NCBI GenBank assembly: GCA_018970725.1
Contig: JAGWVU010000003.1
Coordinates: 99,035-163,034, forward strand
Source of the DNA: Verrucomicrobiota bacterium
GTDB taxonomy: Bacteria; Verrucomicrobiota; Verrucomicrobiia; Verrucomicrobiales; DEV007
Direction of reading: 5' to 3'
Length of the DNA: 64,000 nucleotides
Part shown: one piece after another, positions 17,324 to 25,470 of the stretch
Numbering within the stretch: the stretch's first letter is position 1
Layout of the letters: every line of letters begins with the position of its first letter
Position numbers and translations under genes: made by a program
The notes under the pieces: generated by a model
Seen by the model: only the letters and a program-made list of their open reading frames with translations
What the model was told of the DNA's origin: nothing
The model's database searches: none

Positions 17324-18730
17324 ATGAATCCGAACGCCGCTCCTCCACGCCTCGCGGTTCTCAACGTCGTCGGGTTGACCCGCCGCTTCTGGCGCGGTGA
17401 CCGCCTGCCCCGGATCCGGGCGTTTGTGGAAAGGGCCGGGCACGGGCACCGGGTGCTCGAGCCGGTGCTTCCCGCCGTCACTTCCACCGTTCAGGCGACG
17501 TTCCTCACCGGACGGACCCCGGATCATCACGGCATTGTGGCCAATGGATGGTATGACCGGGAGCGATCCGAGACCCTCTTTTGGAAGCAGTCGGATCGCC
17601 TTGTCCGCGGGCCCAAGGTCTGGGAAGTGGTCCGGGAAACGAGACCGAATCTTCGGGTCGCCAGGCTGTTCTGGTGGAACAACATGTTCTCAAGCGTCGA
17701 TTACTCCATCACCCCGCGCCCTATTTACCGGGCGGATGGTGCGAAGATTTTTGACATCACCTCGTCCCCGTTGGAAATCCGGGACCGGGTCAAGGCGGAT
17801 CTGGGCCCGTTCCCGTTCCAGAATTTTTGGGGTCCCGCCTCAGGAATCGAGTCGAGCCGATGGATTGCCCGCTCCGCCCGCTGGACGGAGGAGCATTATG
17901 CGCCAGACCTCAGTCTCGTCTATCTGCCCCACCTCGATTACAACCTCCAGAAGCTGGGCCCCCGTCATGCAGCGATCGATGCCGATTTGGCCGCGATTGA
18001 CGAGGTCACCGGTGAGTTGATCGACTTTCTGGAAGGGCGTGGCGTCGAGGTTTTGCTGGTCTCGGAATACGGGATCACCCCCGTGGACCGGCCGATTCAT
18101 CTGAACCGTCTTTTCCGCAAGCAGGGCTGGTTGGAGATCAAGGATGAGGTCGGCACGGATACCCTTGAACTCGGTGGATGCTCGGCTTTCGCCATTGCGG
18201 ATCATCAGGTGGCGCACGTTTACGTGGCCAATCCGGAGCTGACGGATCAGGTGGCCGAGTTGCTCCGGGAGACCCGGGGAATCGCGCGGGTGCTGGACCA
18301 TGAAGGCAAGAAGGCCCATGGTCTCGACCATCCCCGGTCCGGCGACCTCATTGCCATCGCCGACGAGCGGAGTTGGTTCACCTACTATTTCTGGGAAGAC
18401 GACGAACGGGCGCCGGACTACGCGAGGACCGTGGATATCCACCGCAAGCCCGGGTATGACCCGGTCGAGCTGTTTCTCGAATCGCCGGCCTGGCTTGCGA
18501 AGGCGAAAATTCTCTTTGGGTTGGTGCGGAAGAAACTCGGGTTTCGCATGCTGATGGACGTGATTCCGCTCGATGCCTCGCTGGTGCGGGGCTCCCATGG
18601 GTGTCTTCCAGTGGAAGAAGATGACTGGCCGGTTCTGGCGGGGCGGCTCGCGGATTGGCCTGCCGGGGAGTCCCTCAAATCGCCCGACGTCTTTGAGGTC
18701 ATCCGGCGCAAGTTGACTGCGGACCGTTGA
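17324..18730 (+). CDS. Alkaline-phosphatase-fold nucleotide pyrophosphatase/phosphodiesterase family protein
   Basis: 468 residues starting at the ATG at 17324; longer in-frame reading upstream is antisense to the aldolase. The nucleophile region is VTSTVQATFLTG with a Thr in the expected position, followed by HHGIVANGWYD. Metal-site segments include PHLDYNLQ, SEYGITPV and GSHGCLP. The opening strand reads VLNVVGL, where many family members have an Asp as the first metal ligand. No signal peptide is evident, so it is probably cytosolic. The family hydrolyses phosphate diesters or monoesters; the substrate is unknown. Its stop lies 1 bp from the convergent araD stop. Confidence 0.75.
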   Translation: MNPNAAPPRLAVLNVVGLTRRFWRGDRLPRIRAFVERAGHGHRVLEPVLPAVTSTVQATFLTGRTPDHHGIVANGWYDRERSETLFWKQSDRLVRGPKVWEVVRETRPNLRVARLFWWNNMFSSVDYSITPRPIYRADGAKIFDITSSPLEIRDRVKADLGPFPFQNFWGPASGIESSRWIARSARWTEEHYAPDLSLVYLPHLDYNLQKLGPRHAAIDADLAAIDEVTGELIDFLEGRGVEVLLVSEYGITPVDRPIHLNRLFRKQGWLEIKDEVGTDTLELGGCSAFAIADHQVAHVYVANPELTDQVAELLRETRGIARVLDHEGKKAHGLDHPRSGDLIAIADERSWFTYYFWEDDERAPDYARTVDIHRKPGYDPVELFLESPAWLAKAKILFGLVRKKLGFRMLMDVIPLDASLVRGSHGCLPVEEDDWPVLAGRLADWPAGESLKSPDVFEVIRRKLTADR

Positions 18731-18731
18731 T

Positions 18732-19436
18732 TTAGTGGCCCCCTTGGCCGTAGTAGGCCCCCGGGCCGTGCTTGCGGAGGTAGTGCTTGCGCAGAAGATG
18801 GGCGGGCAGGGGGGAAGCCGCCGGGTTCAGGGCATGGGTGCCGAGGGCCATCTGGCAACAGACCTCCAGGGCGATGCTGTTGTTCACCGCGTCCAAGGCG
18901 TGCCGGCCCCAGGTGAAAGGCGCATGGTGCGCCTGGAGGGCGGCCGGCATTTCCTCGGGTGAGAGGCCGAGTTCGCGGAACCGGGAGGCAATGGCGAGCC
19001 CGGTGTTGCCCTCGTAATCCTCCGCCACTTCCGCTTCGGTCAATTCACGGACCACCGGGACGGTGCCGTGAAAGTGATCCGCGTGGGTCGTACCGAGACA
19101 GGGCAAGGCGCGCGCGGCCTGGCAGAACATGGTGGCATGAACGCTGTGGGTGTGGCAGATCCCCCCGATTTCCGAAAACTCGCGGTAAAGGATGCGATGG
19201 GTGGGGGTATCCGACGACGGATTGAGGTCTCCCTCGACCACCCTGCCTTCGAGGTCGACCACGACGAGATTTTCCGCGCGCAGGTCGGCGTAGGCCACCC
19301 CGCTGGGCTTGATCACAAAGAGGCCTGACGCCCGGTCGATACCGCTCACATTCCCCCAGGTCAGCTTTACCAATCCCTCGCTTTCCAACAGAAGATTGGC
19401 GGCAAGAACCTGACGGCGGAGTTCGGGTAGGAGCAT
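18732..19436 (-). CDS. araD: L-ribulose-5-phosphate 4-epimerase
   Basis: Interconverts L-ribulose 5-phosphate and D-xylulose 5-phosphate, feeding pentoses into the pentose phosphate pathway. 234 residues, about the E. coli AraD length. The zinc ligands His95, His97 and His171 and Asp76 are in place (SSDTPTH, CHTHSVH, HH170-171), as are the epimerase-specific acid/base residues Asp120 (THADHF) and Tyr229 (GAYYGQ). Those two residues separate it from class II aldolases of the same fold. No arabinose kinase or isomerase is adjacent. Upstream are two TTGCAAG copies 20 bp apart. Confidence 0.93.
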   Translation of the reverse strand: MLLPELRRQVLAANLLLESEGLVKLTWGNVSGIDRASGLFVIKPSGVAYADLRAENLVVVDLEGRVVEGDLNPSSDTPTHRILYREFSEIGGICHTHSVHATMFCQAARALPCLGTTHADHFHGTVPVVRELTEAEVAEDYEGNTGLAIASRFRELGLSPEEMPAALQAHHAPFTWGRHALDAVNNSIALEVCCQMALGTHALNPAASPLPAHLLRKHYLRKHGPGAYYGQGGH

Positions 19437-19450
19437 GGGAGACGGGGATA

Positions 19451-19477
19451 TTGCAAGAGGGAACGACAGGTTGCAAG
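19451..19477. promoter_or_regulatory. Two TTGCAAG direct repeats, 20 bp apart, between araD and the SDR gene
   Basis: TTGCAAG occurs at 19451-19457 and 19471-19477, a spacing close to two helical turns, inside the 115-bp divergent gap. Read on the minus strand each copy contains TTGCAA, which could also serve as a -35 box for araD. A paired operator is possible. Confidence 0.3.
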
Positions 19478-19515
19478 CAAGGGATCCGGGCTCCGCGGCG
19501 GAATGATTTTATTCC

Positions 19516-19543
19516 TTGGAAGCTATGGCTCCCTCTCTACACT
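19516..19543 (+). promoter_or_regulatory. Sigma70-like promoter for the short-chain dehydrogenase gene
   Basis: TTGGAA (19516-19521), a 16-bp spacer and TACACT (19538-19543). Only 8 bp separate the -10 box from the ATG at 19552, so transcription would begin at or next to the start codon and give a leaderless message. Confidence 0.45.
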
Positions 19544-19551
19544 GCGCTCTG

Positions 19552-20295
19552 ATGAGACGATTCGAGCAAAAGACAGTCCTGATCACCGGCGGTGGATCGG
19601 GAATCGGAGAGGCCATGGCCCGTGAATTTGCCGCCGAAGGGGCGGCGGTCTTGATTTTGGAGCGGGACCAGGCGGCAGGGGACCGGGTGGCGGGTGAAAT
19701 CGGTGGTCGGGTGATCGCGTGCGATGTTTCGGATCACCCGGCCGTTCAGGCGGCGATCGGCCAACTTCAGATCGATGTCCTTGTGAACAACGCCGGGATC
19801 GCCCACATCGGCACGGTGGAATCCACCTCCGAAGAGGATTTTGACCGGATTTTCCGAGTCAATGTGAAGGGGGTTTACAACTGCTTGCACGCGGTTCTTC
19901 CGGGGATGGTGACGCGCGGCGGCGGCGTGGTGTTGAATCTTTGTTCGATCGCGGCCCGGGTCGGGTTGGCGGACCGCTTTGCCTATTCGATGAGCAAGGG
20001 GGCCGTCCTGACGATGACCTTGAGCGTCGCCAAGGACTACCTCAGCAAAAACATCCGCTGCAACTGCATCAACCCGGCCCGGGTTCACACGCCGTTCGTC
20101 GATCAGTATCTGGCGCGGAATTATCCCGGACAGGAATCGGAGATGTTCGCCAGACTCTCCGCCGCACAGCCGATCGGTCGGATGGGAAGCCCCGCTGAAG
20201 TGGCCAAGCTGGCCACCTACCTCTGTTCCGACGATGCCTCGTTTGTCACGGGGGTCGCCTGGGACATTGATGGCGGCTATATGAACATCCGCTGA
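19552..20295 (+). CDS. Short-chain dehydrogenase/reductase
   Basis: 247 residues from the ATG at 19552. It is a classical SDR: TGGGSGIG at residues 12-19 for NAD(P), NNAG at 79-82, catalytic Ser132, Tyr145 and Lys149 (YSMSK). Glu37 after the second strand favours NAD over NADP. The overall pattern, with VHTPFVDQYL and a C-terminal GVAWDIDGGY, resembles dehydrogenases of sugar-acid catabolism such as 2-keto-3-deoxy-L-fuconate dehydrogenase, but that assignment is inference. It is transcribed divergently from araD, probably from its own promoter. Confidence 0.85.
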   Translation: MRRFEQKTVLITGGGSGIGEAMAREFAAEGAAVLILERDQAAGDRVAGEIGGRVIACDVSDHPAVQAAIGQLQIDVLVNNAGIAHIGTVESTSEEDFDRIFRVNVKGVYNCLHAVLPGMVTRGGGVVLNLCSIAARVGLADRFAYSMSKGAVLTMTLSVAKDYLSKNIRCNCINPARVHTPFVDQYLARNYPGQESEMFARLSAAQPIGRMGSPAEVAKLATYLCSDDASFVTGVAWDIDGGYMNIR

Positions 20296-20311
20296 AGCGC
20301 CGGAATCTTGG

Positions 20312-21415
20312 TCAGAAGGATGAGGCGGTGGCGCCTCGTTCCGGAAAGAGGCGGAGGATTCCCTCTTCGGTGGCGGGGCAACAGCCGCGCTCGGTGATCA
20401 AACCGCTGACGAGCCGGGACGGCGTGACATCAAAGGCGTGATTGACCGCCGGGGAAGTTTCCCCGAAGAGGCGGACCGAGACGAGGTTGCCGGCCTCGTC
20501 CTCGCCATCGATCCACCGGACCTCGCGATCGGACCGCTCTTCGATGGGAATCTCCGTCAACCCGTCCCGGGCCTGCCAATCGAAGGTGGACGACGGAAGG
20601 GCCACGTGGAACGGAACGCCGTTGTCCCTCGCGGCCAGTGCCTTGAGGTAGGTGCCGATCTTGTTCGCAACATCCCCGGTGCGGGTGGTCCGGTCGGAAC
20701 CGGTCAGAACCAGATCCACCCTGCCATGTTGCATGAGGTGGCCACCGGCATTGTCCGGGATGACGGTATGCGGCACGCCGTGACGTTCCAGCTCCCAGGC
20801 CGTAAGCCGGGCGCCCTGGTTGCGGGGCCGGGTCTCGTCGACCCAGACGTGGACGGGTATGCCGGAATCGTGGGCCGCATAGATGGGGGCGGTGGCGGAC
20901 CCGAAATCGACAAAGGCCAGCCAGCCGGCGTTGCAATGGGTCAGGATCTGGACGGGGAGGCGTCCGGGCTTCCGAGCCGCGATCTCCGCGATCAGAGGCA
21001 GTCCGTGTCCGCCGATCCGCCGGCAGGCTTCCGCATCCTCGTCGGCGATGGCCCGGGCCGTGGCGAAAGCAGTTTCCACCGGGTCCAGAGCCTGGCGGAT
21101 GGCGGTGAGCTGCCGATCGATGGCCCAGCGGAGGTTCACCGCGGTGGGGCGGGTTGCCGCCAGTTCATGGGCCAAGCGGAGCAAGGAAGCGGAATCGCCG
21201 CAGGACTCACGGGCCGCGAACCACATGCCCCAGGCTGCGGTGGCCCCGATGAGACCGGCCCCGCGCACCTGCATCTCCCGGATGGCAAAGGCAACGTCGG
21301 CGACGCCACGCAATTCCGCGATGACAAAACGAAACGGGAGGTGCCGCTGGTCGATGATCCGCACGCAGTCCCCGTCGGGCCAGATGGTGCGAAAGGATTG
21401 ACCGTCGACCCGCAT
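20312..21415 (-). CDS. mtnA: S-methyl-5-thioribose-1-phosphate isomerase family protein
   Basis: Isomerises 5-methylthioribose 1-phosphate to the ribulose phosphate in methionine salvage; relatives accept 5-deoxyribose 1-phosphate. 367 residues. The catalytic pair is present: Cys161 in ILTHCNAG and Asp241 in TGSDRTT, with the GDVANKIGTY signature following. The usual VRGAPAIG substrate loop reads VRGAGLIG. No other methionine-salvage gene is in the window, so either the pathway is dispersed or the enzyme serves a deoxypentose or sugar-phosphate route with the nearby aldolase-type genes. It overlaps nothing; the SDR gene converges on it with a 16-bp gap. Confidence 0.85.
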   Translation of the reverse strand: MRVDGQSFRTIWPDGDCVRIIDQRHLPFRFVIAELRGVADVAFAIREMQVRGAGLIGATAAWGMWFAARESCGDSASLLRLAHELAATRPTAVNLRWAIDRQLTAIRQALDPVETAFATARAIADEDAEACRRIGGHGLPLIAEIAARKPGRLPVQILTHCNAGWLAFVDFGSATAPIYAAHDSGIPVHVWVDETRPRNQGARLTAWELERHGVPHTVIPDNAGGHLMQHGRVDLVLTGSDRTTRTGDVANKIGTYLKALAARDNGVPFHVALPSSTFDWQARDGLTEIPIEERSDREVRWIDGEDEAGNLVSVRLFGETSPAVNHAFDVTPSRLVSGLITERGCCPATEEGILRLFPERGATASSF

Positions 21416-21422
21416 TGTGTTC

Positions 21423-22649
21423 TCAGCGGAGCCCGCAGGAGTGGAGATACCAGCGGATCAACTCCGGTCCGGTGAACAAATAGATCAGGGTGGCGAGGGC
21501 GAGGTAGGGGCCGAAGGGGATCGGCTTGGAATGGCGCCGGGCCGCGAGCCACTGCTGGGCCAACCCGCCGATCGCCCCAATGACGGAGCCGCCCATCAGA
21601 CAGAACACGGTGACAGGCCAGCCGAGAAAGGCGCCGATCATGCCGACGAACTTCACATCGCCCATTCCCATCGCCTCGCGCGGGCGTACGATCCGGCGGG
21701 TGACGCCCTGCAGCTTTTTGACGTCCTCCAGCGGGAGTTCCGAGCCATCGATGAGGGCCCGGTTGAAATGAAGCACGATGCCGCCGGGTGCGGGACGGAC
21801 CACGCCATCGACGGCGACCTCGGTGCACTCGATGACGAGCCGATCCTGCTCTGAACCGAACATCTCGCTCCAAAGGTGGGTGAACTCCCCCGCCTCGAGT
21901 TGAGGCTCGGCATCGGCCCCGGGTTCATGGATGACCCAGGTCGTATCCTCCGCGAACACGTGGGTGAACTTCCCGAATGCCAGTTTCCCCAATTTCACGA
22001 CCGACCAGAGCAAACCGTATCCGGAGGCGAATCCGAGGGCGGAAAGGAGCAGGGCCCGATGCCAAGGGGCGTTGGGCAGGGTCTGGGCGCCGAGGGCAGC
22101 GGTATTGAGGATGCCGGCCCACGGGAAACGGGCGTCCAGAGCGGGCAGGAGGGCCGCCAGAACGCCGCCGGCGATGGCCGCCTTCCACGTGAGGCCGTCT
22201 GGGATGATGAGATGCTCGGCGTCGATGAACGTGGCGGCGATGAGCAGGGAAACGAGAACCCAGTGGACCGCGGGGACGCCCCATCCGTCCGGAAGGAACC
22301 GCCACCAGACCGCGAGGAAAATCCCTGCGGTGAAGGCTTCGACCAAAAGGTAGCGGATCGAAATGGGAGCCTGACACTTCGCGCACTTGCCCCGGAGCAA
22401 AATCCAACTTAGGATCGGGAGGTTCTGCCAAGCGGGAATCTGCGTCTTGCATGAGGGACAGAAGGAACGCTTCGGATGCAACACCGAAAGATTCAGCGGC
22501 AACCGGTAGATGACCACGTTCAGGAAAGACCCGACACAGGCTCCGAAGGCCAGAACCATGGCCGTGATCAGCGGGTGGCGGAGAACCATTTCAAGTGGCG
22601 GGGGACCGATGTCCAGGGAGGCGGGAAGAGCGGAAGCAAGGTTGGACAT
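21423..22649 (-). CDS. pilD: Type IV prepilin peptidase with a large insert
   Basis: Membrane aspartyl protease that cleaves and methylates prepilins for type IV pili or type II secretion. 408 residues from the ATG at 22649, against ~290 usually. The zinc-type motif CPSC...CAKC (Cys64, 67, 89, 92) is present. The catalytic aspartates are in FIDAEHLIIPD (Asp143/151) and GMGD (Asp331). The second Asp lies ~180 residues after the first motif rather than ~65, because ~115 extra hydrophilic residues (~215-330, rich in acidic residues) are inserted. Several hydrophobic segments flank the insert. No pilus genes are adjacent. Confidence 0.9.
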   Translation of the reverse strand: MSNLASALPASLDIGPPPLEMVLRHPLITAMVLAFGACVGSFLNVVIYRLPLNLSVLHPKRSFCPSCKTQIPAWQNLPILSWILLRGKCAKCQAPISIRYLLVEAFTAGIFLAVWWRFLPDGWGVPAVHWVLVSLLIAATFIDAEHLIIPDGLTWKAAIAGGVLAALLPALDARFPWAGILNTAALGAQTLPNAPWHRALLLSALGFASGYGLLWSVVKLGKLAFGKFTHVFAEDTTWVIHEPGADAEPQLEAGEFTHLWSEMFGSEQDRLVIECTEVAVDGVVRPAPGGIVLHFNRALIDGSELPLEDVKKLQGVTRRIVRPREAMGMGDVKFVGMIGAFLGWPVTVFCLMGGSVIGAIGGLAQQWLAARRHSKPIPFGPYLALATLIYLFTGPELIRWYLHSCGLR

Positions 22650-22722
22650 GGATGGATGGGTGGAGACGGCGCCTTTGAAAAAATAGTGCAGGGATCCTGA
22701 ACCTCTGCTTACATAAAAGATC

Positions 22723-23430
22723 ATGGCCCCGAAATCAATCGCGACTTTGCCTTTGCTGCTCGTCGGCGCCCTTCTTTTCGTCCGCTGCCAGTCTCCCGCG
22801 CGCTCCGGACCCGGGTCCATCGTGGTCGCCGCCGCCCGTCACGGGTTGATCGACATCCGCACCGTTGTGCCGGACGTGGTGGTGGATCTCCGGTATGCGA
22901 CCGCTGGCAACGTGGCCCGGAGGGCGCTCTATCCTGCGGACATGCCCTGTCTGATTGAACGCCGGACCGGGAATCAACTGGCGCAAGCCGCCCGCGAGGT
23001 CGCTTCCCACGGATATCGGCTCAAGATCTGGGATGCTTACCGGCCTCCGCAGTCCCACCTCGCCCTGTGGCGCGCCGTGCCCAATGGAAACTATGTCTCC
23101 GCCCCGTCCAAGACTCTTTCAATGCATTGCGCCGGGGCGGCGGTGGACCTCACCTTGGTCGACGCCAATGGACGGGAGTTGAAAATGCCCACGGGATTTG
23201 ACCACTTTTCCCCAGCGGCCGCCGCCGAGTATCAGGGAGGCGATCCCGAGGTGGCACGCAACGTGGCGGTTTTGCAGCAGGCCATGAGAAGGGCGGGCTT
23301 CAGCACGATGAAGACCGAGTGGTGGCACTTTTGGAATCCCTCCGCCACCCCCCACGTCGCGGTTCCGGCCGACGCCCTCGGGATTGTCCTTCCCCCGCAT
23401 GTCCGCTCCATCCCACCAAGGTCCCGATAG
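22723..23430 (+). CDS. VanX/DdpX-type D-alanyl-D-alanine dipeptidase
   Basis: 235 residues, with a hydrophobic N-terminus to about residue 20 and a Cys22 that could be lipidated, although FVRC is a poor lipobox. The zinc-peptidase signature is complete: DAYRP with Arg107, SMHCAGAAVD with His135 and Asp142, and EWWHF with Glu199 and His202. Family members release D-Ala from D-Ala-D-Ala in the periplasm; without vanH or vanA nearby this is more likely cell-wall turnover or nutrient recovery than vancomycin resistance. Divergent from pilD across 73 bp. Its 3' end overlaps the CCA-enzyme gene by 32 bp. Confidence 0.88.
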   Translation: MAPKSIATLPLLLVGALLFVRCQSPARSGPGSIVVAAARHGLIDIRTVVPDVVVDLRYATAGNVARRALYPADMPCLIERRTGNQLAQAAREVASHGYRLKIWDAYRPPQSHLALWRAVPNGNYVSAPSKTLSMHCAGAAVDLTLVDANGRELKMPTGFDHFSPAAAAEYQGGDPEVARNVAVLQQAMRRAGFSTMKTEWWHFWNPSATPHVAVPADALGIVLPPHVRSIPPRSR

Positions 23431-24745
23431 CACCACCCTGCGCCAAGCCGCCACCCGGCTCGCCCGGCGCCTTCAGGAATCCGGTTTCGAGGCGTATTTT
23501 GCCGGAGGTTGCATTCGCGACACCCTGCTTGGTCGGGAGCCCAAGGATTTTGACATCGCCACCAGCGCGCAGCCCCGGGAGGTCCGTTCCCTGTTTCCCA
23601 ACTCGGGGATGGTCGGCGCCCATTTCGGCGTGGTGCTGGTCCATGAACCGGAAGGGGATTTTGAGATCGCCACGTTTCGGACGGACGGCGTCTATTTGGA
23701 TGGGCGGCGCCCCAAGGACGTGCGATTTTCCTCGGCCTCGGAGGATGCGTGGCGCCGTGATTTCACCATCAACGGTCTTTTTCAGGATCCGGTGAGCGGC
23801 GAGGTGATCGACTTCGTCGGTGGTCGGGCCGACCTCAGTGCCCACTTGATCCGGGCCATCGGGCAGCCCGGGGAGCGTTTTCGGGAAGATCACCTGCGCA
23901 TGCTCCGGGCGCTGCGCTTTGCTTCCGACCTCGGCTTCGAGATCGAGCCGCTGACCCTGGCGGCGATCAAACAAGAGGTGGCCAGCATCCATCACATCAG
24001 CGCCGAACGCGTCCGTGACGAGTTCGAAAGGATTCTGCTCAATCCGCGCCGCCTCCGGGGGTTCGATCTTCTGGTGGGCACCGGCCTGCTCTCGGAAATT
24101 TTGCCGGAAGTCATCGATCTCTGTTGGTGCGAGCCGCATGGCGCCGCCGCTGGGGTGGACGTCTTCGCCCGGTGCCGCCGGATGCTTGAGCTTCTCCCGG
24201 CGGAGGTGAGTTTGCCGTTGGTCCTGGCCGTGCTCCTGAAGGACGTCGCCAAACCGGTCATTGCGATGAGAGGACCGTCCGGGGAGCTGTTCTTTCCCAA
24301 CGCAGCCCGGGAGGGGGCCCGGATGACCGGGGAGATTTTGCGGCGGCTCAAGTTTCCCAACGACGTCATTGCGGCGACGGTGGAGGCCGTCGCGATGCAA
24401 CCGGCCTTTCACGAAGTCCGCGGGATGCGGATTGCCGAATTGAAGCGCTTCATGGCCCGGCCGACTTTCCCGGACGAGCTGGAGTTGCACCGGGTGGACT
24501 GCCTCGCCTCCGGGAGTTCACTGGTGACCCATGAATTCCTCTTGAATTCCCTCCGCTCGTTCGGTGCGGGACCGATCATTCCTCCGCGGCTCCTGACCGG
24601 GAAGGATCTTTTGGATCGCGGGTGGACTTCCGGGCCGCACCTCAAGGTGCTGCTTGATGCCGTTCAGGACGAGCAGTTGGAGGGACGGTTGGCCACGCCC
24701 GGTGAGGCGTTGGAGTGGGTTCTCGGACGCTTTACGCCTCAATAA
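23399..24745 (+). CDS. CCA tRNA nucleotidyltransferase / poly(A) polymerase family
   Basis: 448 residues from the ATG at 23399; a TTG at 23384 is possible. Class II nucleotidyltransferase: FAGGCIRD, then the metal-binding KDFDIAT, followed by EDAWRRDFTING and the RNA-binding ERFREDHLRMLRALRFA helix region. The C-terminal half resembles an HD domain, but the position of the first HD histidine reads LLKDVAKP with Lys281, so that metal site looks broken. It would add or repair CCA ends of tRNA, or add poly(A) tails; sequence alone cannot separate these. It overlaps both neighbours slightly (32 bp upstream, 7 bp convergent downstream). Confidence 0.88.
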   Translation: MSAPSHQGPDSTTLRQAATRLARRLQESGFEAYFAGGCIRDTLLGREPKDFDIATSAQPREVRSLFPNSGMVGAHFGVVLVHEPEGDFEIATFRTDGVYLDGRRPKDVRFSSASEDAWRRDFTINGLFQDPVSGEVIDFVGGRADLSAHLIRAIGQPGERFREDHLRMLRALRFASDLGFEIEPLTLAAIKQEVASIHHISAERVRDEFERILLNPRRLRGFDLLVGTGLLSEILPEVIDLCWCEPHGAAAGVDVFARCRRMLELLPAEVSLPLVLAVLLKDVAKPVIAMRGPSGELFFPNAAREGARMTGEILRRLKFPNDVIAATVEAVAMQPAFHEVRGMRIAELKRFMARPTFPDELELHRVDCLASGSSLVTHEFLLNSLRSFGAGPIIPPRLLTGKDLLDRGWTSGPHLKVLLDAVQDEQLEGRLATPGEALEWVLGRFTPQ

Positions 24746-25470
24746 CGCATCACCCGGGAAAAGAACCGTTGGCAAACCGGCGAGACCGGCGCGCCGAACA
24801 GGGTTTGAGGTGCGCCGCTCTCCTCGATTTTTCCGCTGCAGACGAAGGCCACCTCGTCCGCCACGGCCCGGGCAAAACCCATTTCGTGGGTGCTCAGGAT
24901 GATGTCCTGCCCGGCCTCGGCGAGTTCCTGGATCAGTTCCAGAACCTCGGCCGTCATTTCCGGGTCGAGCGCCGAAGTGGGTTCGTCGAGGAACAGCACC
25001 TCCGGGGAGAAGGCAATGGCGCGGGCGATGCCCACCCGTTGCTGTTGGCCGCCGGAGAGTTGTGAGGGCAATTTGTCCGCGTGATCGAGCAGGCCGAATC
25101 GCTCCAGGGACTGGTCCGCGAGGGAGCGGGCCGTCTCAGGCGGGTGACCGTGGACCTTTTCGAGCGGAAGCGTGATGTTGCGGCGCGCGTTGAGGTGGGG
25201 AAACAGATTGAACTGCTGGAAGACGAATCCATTGCGGCGGCGATACGCCTGCAGGGCGCGCGGGTCGCCCGTGAGGCGATGTTCGTTCAGGGTCACGGTG
25301 CCTTGTTCGGGGACCTCCAACCCCCCGAGGACGCGGAGCAAGGTGCTCTTGCCGCCTCCTGAGGGGCCGATGAGGACCATCACACGAGCCGCCGGAATCC
25401 GCAGGGAAAGGGCGTCGAGCGCCCGGGTCGCGCCGAAACATTTGGTGACGTTGTGGAGATCAAGTTTCAT
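24739..25470 (-). CDS. Polar amino-acid ABC transporter, ATP-binding protein (GlnQ/HisP type)
   Basis: 243 residues from the ATG at 25470. Walker A is GPSGGGKST (~34-42), the Q-loop is FVFQQFNLFPHL, the signature is LSGGQQQRVGIARA, Walker B is VLFLDEPTSALDPE, and the switch His is in STHEMGFA. The DPEMT and THEMGFA details are typical of glutamine/histidine-type importers. It overlaps the upstream permease gene by 11 bp and completes an operon with the binding protein. It converges with the CCA gene (7-bp overlap). Confidence 0.93.
   Translation of the reverse strand: MKLDLHNVTKCFGATRALDALSLRIPAARVMVLIGPSGGGKSTLLRVLGGLEVPEQGTVTLNEHRLTGDPRALQAYRRRNGFVFQQFNLFPHLNARRNITLPLEKVHGHPPETARSLADQSLERFGLLDHADKLPSQLSGGQQQRVGIARAIAFSPEVLFLDEPTSALDPEMTAEVLELIQELAEAGQDIILSTHEMGFARAVADEVAFVCSGKIEESGAPQTLFGAPVSPVCQRFFSRVMRY

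Noticed and set aside
22723-23430. VanX-like gene as a vancomycin resistance determinant
   Set aside because: No vanH, vanA or vanRS genes are adjacent, and VanX-type dipeptidases are common in cell-wall metabolism.
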